From positions 1 to 9,237 of the forward strand of contig JAADDM010000226.1 in the NCBI GenBank assembly GCA_013153955.1: a stretch of DNA of 9,237 nt, read 5' to 3'. The notes under the pieces were generated by a model that was given only the letters and a program-made list of their open reading frames with translations, was not told the origin of the DNA and ran no database searches. The translations under genes and the position numbers were made by a program. Source of the DNA: Gammaproteobacteria bacterium (GTDB lineage: Bacteria > Pseudomonadota > Gammaproteobacteria > Thiomicrospirales > Thiomicrospiraceae). Below, piece after piece: positions 5,458 through 9,237 of the stretch (its first letter is position 1; each line of letters begins with the position of its first letter).

Positions 5458-8331
5458 AAAAAATTGGCTGAATCAGTGATTAAGAGTTTGGTAAGAAGTC
5501 CTTTAACGATTCTTGTCTGGCTGTTTATATTGGGGCTAGGCGTGATGAGTTATCTTTTTACAGAGCACTTAATCTTTGAGCAAAAAGAGCGCGTAAAGAT
5601 TGATACGGAAGTCTCTGCAAAGGGACTGGTTAAGGTAGTTAATCACTATCTTAGCTATCACCGGCTGATGCTTGAATCACTCGCAGAACACCATCGAGAT
5701 AGACTGTTTACCTTGGCTTCAAAAGGGGGGTATCCGTTTGATCTTGAGGCGATCTCTTCAGAGATTGATCAGCTTTTTCCTGATGCGGTACAGTTTGCGA
5801 TCATTAATCACCAAGGTGAATCGGTCATTGGCTCAAGTGGGTTGCATATCGGCAAGAGCTGCCAGTTAGATATTGAACATCATGTGGTTAAGAATAATAT
5901 TTTGCCAGCGCAGATTAAGGTGCATCAGCAAAAAGATGGAAAGGTGCATTATGACATGGTGCATGTACTGCATATGGGGCACGATCGAGCCGCCATTTTT
6001 ATCAGTTTTAGTTTAACTCCCTTTAGGCACCTGATGGAGGGTTTCTCAAACTCAGAAATTGAATTCTCCTTGGTGAACCGGGACAGCGTTTTTCACTGGC
6101 TTGTGCCTATCAAAAGAGATGTTAAGCCACTTCTACAGACGGAGGAGTTGGTTGAGGGAGATCTTCTACTTGAGCTTGATCTTTTGGGGTCAGGGCTCAG
6201 AGTGATTGGTTCAGTTAAACCGGGTGTCTTTGCTGATTATGCTTTAAAAGTCAGGCTGATTGTGGCAACTATTTTTATCATCTTAGTCATTCTGCTCTCA
6301 CTGTTGCTTCGTTATTTAAATAAAGCTGAGCGTGCACGTAAGATGATTGAGGAAAACTCAGTGCAAGATGCTCTGTTTAATGCTGGGCCGACGGTATTGT
6401 TTAAAACCAGTCTTTATCCGGTCAGAAGGATTCAGTATGTATCGCCTAATATTTCTCAGTTAATTGGTCGATCAAGCCAGCAGGTTTTGGCTTTGATTGA
6501 TTATGACAAAATTGTTTTTGAAGGCGATTTAAGTTTAGTCGAAGTCTCTCTGGAAACGGCGCTTGAGAAGAGACTTGCTGAAACCACGTTAGAATATCGT
6601 CTGAACCATGTTGAGACAGGAGCGTACTGGGTCTCTGATGTGACGCATATACTGTACGATGACTCGGGTGAGGCCGTGGGCTTGCAAAGTTATGTTACCT
6701 CTATCAATGCGCAAAAGAGCGTTGAACAGGGGGCTTTGGCACTTATAGATGATGCGCCCGATGCGATGGCTGTGACAGATAAAGAGGGGGCGATTATTCG
6801 GATTAATAATGCCTTTGAAGCATTATTTGAGTATCGTCGAGAGGAGCTGGTAGGGCATTCAATAGAAATTTGTATTGATGAGAGCAGCCGGGAATTATTT
6901 CAAACCTTTAATGCGGTTGTCATGATGGAAAATGCACATAGCAAGATTGTACTTGGACAGGATGCACCCGTGTTAGCCATTACAAAATCTGCTAAGACAT
7001 TACAGGTTGAGGTCAGTCTAAGCGGTATTCATGCTGTGACGGGCGAGCTGAGTATGGTGCATACTATTAGAGATGTCTCCATGCAGTTACGCATTAAAGA
7101 GCAAATGTTGATTGCGCAGGAGAATGCTGAAAAATTGGCCAAAGCCCGAAGCCGTTTTGTCGCGACCATGAGTCATGAAATAAGAACACCTCTTAATGGC
7201 ATTTTAGGGATGTCTCACCTATTGGCTGCAACCTCGTTAACAAAGACCCAGCAAGGTTATTTGGATGCTATAGAGTACAGTGGACAGGCATTGTTAACCA
7301 TCATTAATGGCATTTTAGATTTCGCCAAGCTTGATGAAGGCGCTGTTAGCCTAAAATTATCCCCTTTTGATCTGGCGCAAACGATTCAAGACAGTTTAAA
7401 AATGCTCAGCACTCAAGCCGATGACCGTTGTGTACGCTTACACTACGATGGGCCTGAAACGGGTTGTCTGGTGATGGGGGATGCGGGCAAAGTACAACAG
7501 ATCTTAATCAACCTAGTGGGGAATGCCATTAAGTTTTCACACGGTACTCGAGTCGAAGTGATTCTAAAAGCACTGGGACAAGCTACCGACGAAGCGGGTC
7601 GAGCATCGTATGTGATTGAAGTAGAAGATTTTGGCGTGGGGATTGATCCAAAATCTATAGAAACGCTTTTCGACTCTTTTACACAAGCGGATGAATCCTC
7701 TACGCGGTCGCATGGTGGAACAGGCTTAGGTTTGGCGATCACCAAGCAGTTAGTGGCCTTAATGGAAGGAGAGGTTACTGTCACCTCTGCCCGCGGAAAA
7801 GGCAGCGTATTTCGAGTGGAACTGCCCTTCAAGCGAGTTAATAACCTGCCTGAGGCCTTGCCGTTTCCGCAGTCCTCACAGCCTCAATTAATGGCTCTGG
7901 AAGAGGTGAGACCGCTCAAGCATCAAGTGGTATTGCTGGTTGAAGACAATGAAATCAATCAGAAGGTGATCGTTGCCTTTTTAGAGCGACTGGGCGCACA
8001 AGTGGATGTTGCTGTGAATGGCGTAGAAGGACTCTCTTTTTGGCATACCAATATGAGTAAATATAGCTTAGTGTTAATGGATTGCGAAATGCCAGTGATG
8101 GATGGATATGAGGCCACCGTCATTATTAGACGGGAAGAGCAGGTCATTGGACTGGCGCAAGATAAGACCCCTATTATTGCGCTAACTGCGAATGCCATGC
8201 ATGAAGATAAACAGCGTTGTTATGATGTCGGCATGAGTGATTTTATTTCGAAACCCATCATTGTGGATGAATTTAATCGCGTGGTGCTCTATTGGGCAAA
8301 TCAACAAAAGGCGCCATCAAGTGTCGATTAA
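5452..8331 (+). CDS. Membrane hybrid sensor histidine kinase (PAS-PAS-HisKA-HATPase-REC)
   Basis: A 959-residue inner-membrane hybrid kinase. One membrane helix (about 18-36) and a second (about 269-286) enclose a periplasmic sensor of some 230 residues that looks Cache-like but that I cannot assign to a family. The cytoplasmic part has a PAS (about 305-420, with YVSPNISQLIGRS) and a second PAS (about 425-545, with AVTDKEGAIIRINNAF). HisKA follows, with phospho-accepting His575 in SHEIRTPLNG. The HATPase has Asn691 in the N box, DFGVGI (726-731) as G1 and GGTGLGLAI as G2. The receiver (about 825-945) has acidic Glu831 and Asp832, phospho-acceptor Asp877 in MDCEMPVMDG, Thr912 and Lys934. The catalytic residues look intact. 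There is no Hpt domain and no partner regulator in the window, so a separate phosphotransfer protein is needed if the receiver feeds a relay. The start is GTG at 5452 or, fitting the ribosome site better, 5455. It is divergent from the chemoreceptor and overlaps mobA. The signal is unknown. Confidence 0.95.
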   Translation: MVKKLAESVIKSLVRSPLTILVWLFILGLGVMSYLFTEHLIFEQKERVKIDTEVSAKGLVKVVNHYLSYHRLMLESLAEHHRDRLFTLASKGGYPFDLEAISSEIDQLFPDAVQFAIINHQGESVIGSSGLHIGKSCQLDIEHHVVKNNILPAQIKVHQQKDGKVHYDMVHVLHMGHDRAAIFISFSLTPFRHLMEGFSNSEIEFSLVNRDSVFHWLVPIKRDVKPLLQTEELVEGDLLLELDLLGSGLRVIGSVKPGVFADYALKVRLIVATIFIILVILLSLLLRYLNKAERARKMIEENSVQDALFNAGPTVLFKTSLYPVRRIQYVSPNISQLIGRSSQQVLALIDYDKIVFEGDLSLVEVSLETALEKRLAETTLEYRLNHVETGAYWVSDVTHILYDDSGEAVGLQSYVTSINAQKSVEQGALALIDDAPDAMAVTDKEGAIIRINNAFEALFEYRREELVGHSIEICIDESSRELFQTFNAVVMMENAHSKIVLGQDAPVLAITKSAKTLQVEVSLSGIHAVTGELSMVHTIRDVSMQLRIKEQMLIAQENAEKLAKARSRFVATMSHEIRTPLNGILGMSHLLAATSLTKTQQGYLDAIEYSGQALLTIINGILDFAKLDEGAVSLKLSPFDLAQTIQDSLKMLSTQADDRCVRLHYDGPETGCLVMGDAGKVQQILINLVGNAIKFSHGTRVEVILKALGQATDEAGRASYVIEVEDFGVGIDPKSIETLFDSFTQADESSTRSHGGTGLGLAITKQLVALMEGEVTVTSARGKGSVFRVELPFKRVNNLPEALPFPQSSQPQLMALEEVRPLKHQVVLLVEDNEINQKVIVAFLERLGAQVDVAVNGVEGLSFWHTNMSKYSLVLMDCEMPVMDGYEATVIIRREEQVIGLAQDKTPIIALTANAMHEDKQRCYDVGMSDFISKPIIVDEFNRVVLYWANQQKAPSSVD
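8306..8311 (+). promoter_or_regulatory. Ribosome site of mobA inside the kinase gene
   Basis: AAAAGG in the last kinase codons lies nine bases before GTG at 8321. It favours that codon over the upstream in-frame ATG at 8237, which would add 28 residues unlike any MobA. It also suggests translational coupling. Confidence 0.55.
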
Positions 8332-8920
8332 GCCCTCTCTTCTGACCCCCTCAAAGGACAACATCAGCTTAGTGATTCTTGCAGGGGGGCAAGGTCGCAG
8401 AGTAGGCTACCAGCAAAAAGCCCTCATTGAGTATCAAGGAAAAGCCGTTTTAAGTTCTATTATAGACGCCGTTAACGATCAGGCGAGCAGGCTTTATATC
8501 AATATAAACGCACCTGAATCAGACTATTCAGACTACCCCTATCCGTTATTTTCAGATCTCCATCTAGGATTTTTGGGCCCTCTCTCAGGGATGCAGAGCG
8601 CTTGGTCAACGGTATCGACAGACTGGGTTGTTTTTATACCGTGTGATAACCCTTGGGTTTCAAGCGAGTTGGTTTCATACTTGATTTCAGCCTATCAGCA
8701 ACAGCCAGCCCCTTTGGTAGTGGCTTTTGATGGGGAGCGTATTCAGCCGCTGTACTTGTTGATGCACCGCTCGCAAGCGCCAAAGTTACTGAATGCCATA
8801 GAGCAGTCGCACCTGAGTGTTCATCGGTGGATTAAATCACAAGTATACACCTGTGCTGATTGCAGTGTATTAGGTAAGCAGGTATTTAAAAACTTAAATA
8901 CACTGGTGCAGTTTACTTAG
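8321..8920 (+). CDS. mobA: Molybdenum cofactor guanylyltransferase MobA
   Basis: MobA transfers GMP from GTP to molybdopterin-bound molybdenum, making the guanine dinucleotide cofactor used by DMSO-reductase-family enzymes such as nitrate reductase and formate dehydrogenase. From GTG 8321 the protein has 199 residues, close to the 194 of E. coli MobA. The nucleotide-binding loop LAGGQGRRVG lies at 20-29, with Lys33 after it. YININAPES (59-67) matches the VVNANR segment. LGPLSGMQSA is at 85-94, IPCDNPWV holds the metal-binding Asp109, and FKNLNT near the end matches FVNVNT. The loop deviates from the family pattern R-M-G-x-x-D-K: Val replaces Met and Gln replaces the Asp before Lys. The gene overlaps the kinase stop by 11 bp on the same strand, so the two should share a transcript. 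No moa, moe or mobB gene is in the window. A mobA-like or related nucleotidyltransferase role is possible, but MobA is the best call. Confidence 0.88.
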   Translation: MSIKPSLLTPSKDNISLVILAGGQGRRVGYQQKALIEYQGKAVLSSIIDAVNDQASRLYININAPESDYSDYPYPLFSDLHLGFLGPLSGMQSAWSTVSTDWVVFIPCDNPWVSSELVSYLISAYQQQPAPLVVAFDGERIQPLYLLMHRSQAPKLLNAIEQSHLSVHRWIKSQVYTCADCSVLGKQVFKNLNTLVQFT

Positions 8921-8949
8921 CTTTACCAGCCTATTCGTACACGAAGTTT

Positions 8950-8965
8950 GGGGTCAGAGCAAAAA
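8950..8965 (+). repeat. GGGGTCAGAGCAAAAA motif, possible remnant of a small repeat element
   Basis: A GGGGTCAGAG core followed by an A-run, 30 bp after the mobA stop. From memory, similar GGGGTCAGA sequences recur in short palindromic elements linked to REP-associated (IS200-like) transposases in gammaproteobacteria. The complementary TCTGACCCC lies at 8341-8349 inside the start of mobA. No transposase is present, so this may be chance. Confidence 0.2.
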
Positions 8966-8986
8966 CTATGCGTTTCTGGATCTAAT

Positions 8987-9003
8987 CAGATGACGTCAGT
9001 CTG
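8987..9003. repeat. Imperfect dyad centred on TGACGTCA
   Basis: CAGATGAC is mirrored by GTCA(G)TCTG, a 16-base dyad with one inserted G and a perfect TGACGTCA core (8991-8998). It lies in the mobA-hisI gap. With no loop it is more likely a protein-binding site or chance than an RNA hairpin, and no regulator can be named. Confidence 0.3.
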
Positions 9004-9019
9004 GCGGTATTATGGATGA

Positions 9020-9041
9020 TCTCGTCATGATCACGATGAGA
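9020..9041. repeat. Stem-loop TCTCGTC/GATGAGA
   Basis: Seven pairs with one G-T wobble (9020-9026 with 9035-9041) around an eight-base loop that holds TGATCA. There is no T-tract on either strand, so it is not a normal intrinsic terminator. It lies between the converging mobA and hisI genes, where it might limit 3' decay of either transcript. Confidence 0.3.
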
Positions 9042-9128
9042 CATGTCATTAGCCGTGCTGTTGTTTTGGAGAGTGTTTTACCTGCCTTGTAGAAGGCTGC
9101 AGCAGGCATTAGAGACTTGTAGATTTGA

Positions 9129-9237
9129 TTATTTGTACAGCTCTGAAGGGTCGATTAACGGGTTACTGGTGATTTCAATATCCGTGCCTTTAACCGCAGA
9201 GTAAAAGCAGCTGCGTCTGCCAGAGTGGCAAGCTGGG
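9129..9237 (-). CDS. hisI: Phosphoribosyl-AMP cyclohydrolase HisI, C-terminal end
   Basis: The last 35 codons of a minus-strand gene that continues past the right edge; its stop TAA is at 9131-9129. The visible start reads PACHSGRRSCFY, the signature of phosphoribosyl-AMP cyclohydrolase (CHTGRRSCFY in most homologues). It contains two of the three zinc-ligand cysteines, seven residues apart. This cytoplasmic enzyme opens the adenine ring of phosphoribosyl-AMP in histidine synthesis. The protein ends shortly after with ITSNPLIDPSELYK, so it is a stand-alone HisI, not a HisI-HisE fusion. No hisE follows within the 208 bp to mobA, so hisE must be elsewhere. No clear terminator follows the stop. 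Confidence 0.88.
   Translation of the reverse strand, partial: PACHSGRRSCFYSAVKGTDIEITSNPLIDPSELYK

Noticed and set aside
7443..8198. Minus-strand open frames within the kinase ATPase and receiver regions (7443-7832 and 7959-8198)
   Set aside because: They are shadows of conserved kinase coding sequence; the proteins are Ser/Thr/Pro-rich without recognisable motifs.
8237..8320. Longer mobA start at ATG 8237
   Set aside because: The extra 28 residues lie wholly within the receiver coding region in another frame and have no counterpart in MobA; GTG 8321 has a ribosome site and gives the family's usual length.
9081..9106. GC-rich hairpin region after hisI considered as a terminator
   Set aside because: The alternative stems compete for the same bases and no T-tract follows on either strand.
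8996..9109. A 37-codon minus-strand frame downstream of hisI, tested as a possible hisE
   Set aside because: It has no resemblance to HisE, no Shine-Dalgarno and a composition like random sequence.
1..9237. CRISPR array, tRNA/rRNA genes, insertion sequence, prophage or toxin-antitoxin genes
   Set aside because: No regularly spaced repeats, tRNA-like folds, transposase, integrase or paired small genes were found on either strand.

Overview
The window looks like chromosomal DNA of a motile, Gram-negative gammaproteobacterium, probably free-living. TruD resembles the E. coli enzyme closely. The chemoreceptor carries an Aer-type PAS domain and an E. coli-style C-terminal pentapeptide. The other genes are a lipoprotein, a BarA/ArcB-like hybrid kinase, mobA and hisI. 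Base composition appears moderate and even. Genus cannot be decided from sequence alone; a marine group such as the Thiomicrospira relatives or Oceanospirillales is a guess. There is no tRNA, rRNA, CRISPR array, transposase or phage gene.

Layout. Positions 1-416 hold the 3' end of a Tim44-like-domain gene. It is followed 45 bp later, on the same strand, by a small predicted outer-membrane lipoprotein of unknown function (462-989). A strong intrinsic terminator (1046-1079) ends that pair, only 15 bp before the start of truD (1095-2303), a tRNA pseudouridine synthase. truD converges on a 924-residue chemoreceptor gene on the minus strand (2369-5143).

A 308-bp non-coding region (5144-5451) separates the divergent chemoreceptor and hybrid histidine kinase (5452-8331) genes. 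It contains short inverted repeats, GCCGAT boxes facing both ways and leader hairpins. The kinase stop codon overlaps the likely GTG start of mobA (8321-8920), a molybdenum cofactor guanylyltransferase. After a 208-bp gap with small dyads, the 3' end of hisI lies on the minus strand (9129-9237).

The most interesting segment is 2369-8920. The chemoreceptor joins an Aer-like FAD/redox PAS domain, a membrane hairpin, a second PAS, a probable double HAMP, a classical signalling hairpin, a zinc-binding CZB domain and a CheR-tethering tail in one polypeptide. Divergent from it is a membrane sensor kinase with two cytoplasmic PAS domains and a receiver, apparently coupled to Moco nucleotide maturation. 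A link between redox or electron-acceptor sensing, motility and molybdoenzyme capacity is plausible but inferred only from gene position. I see no clear evidence of a wholly new defence or mobile system; the remaining observations are mostly about architecture and regulation.
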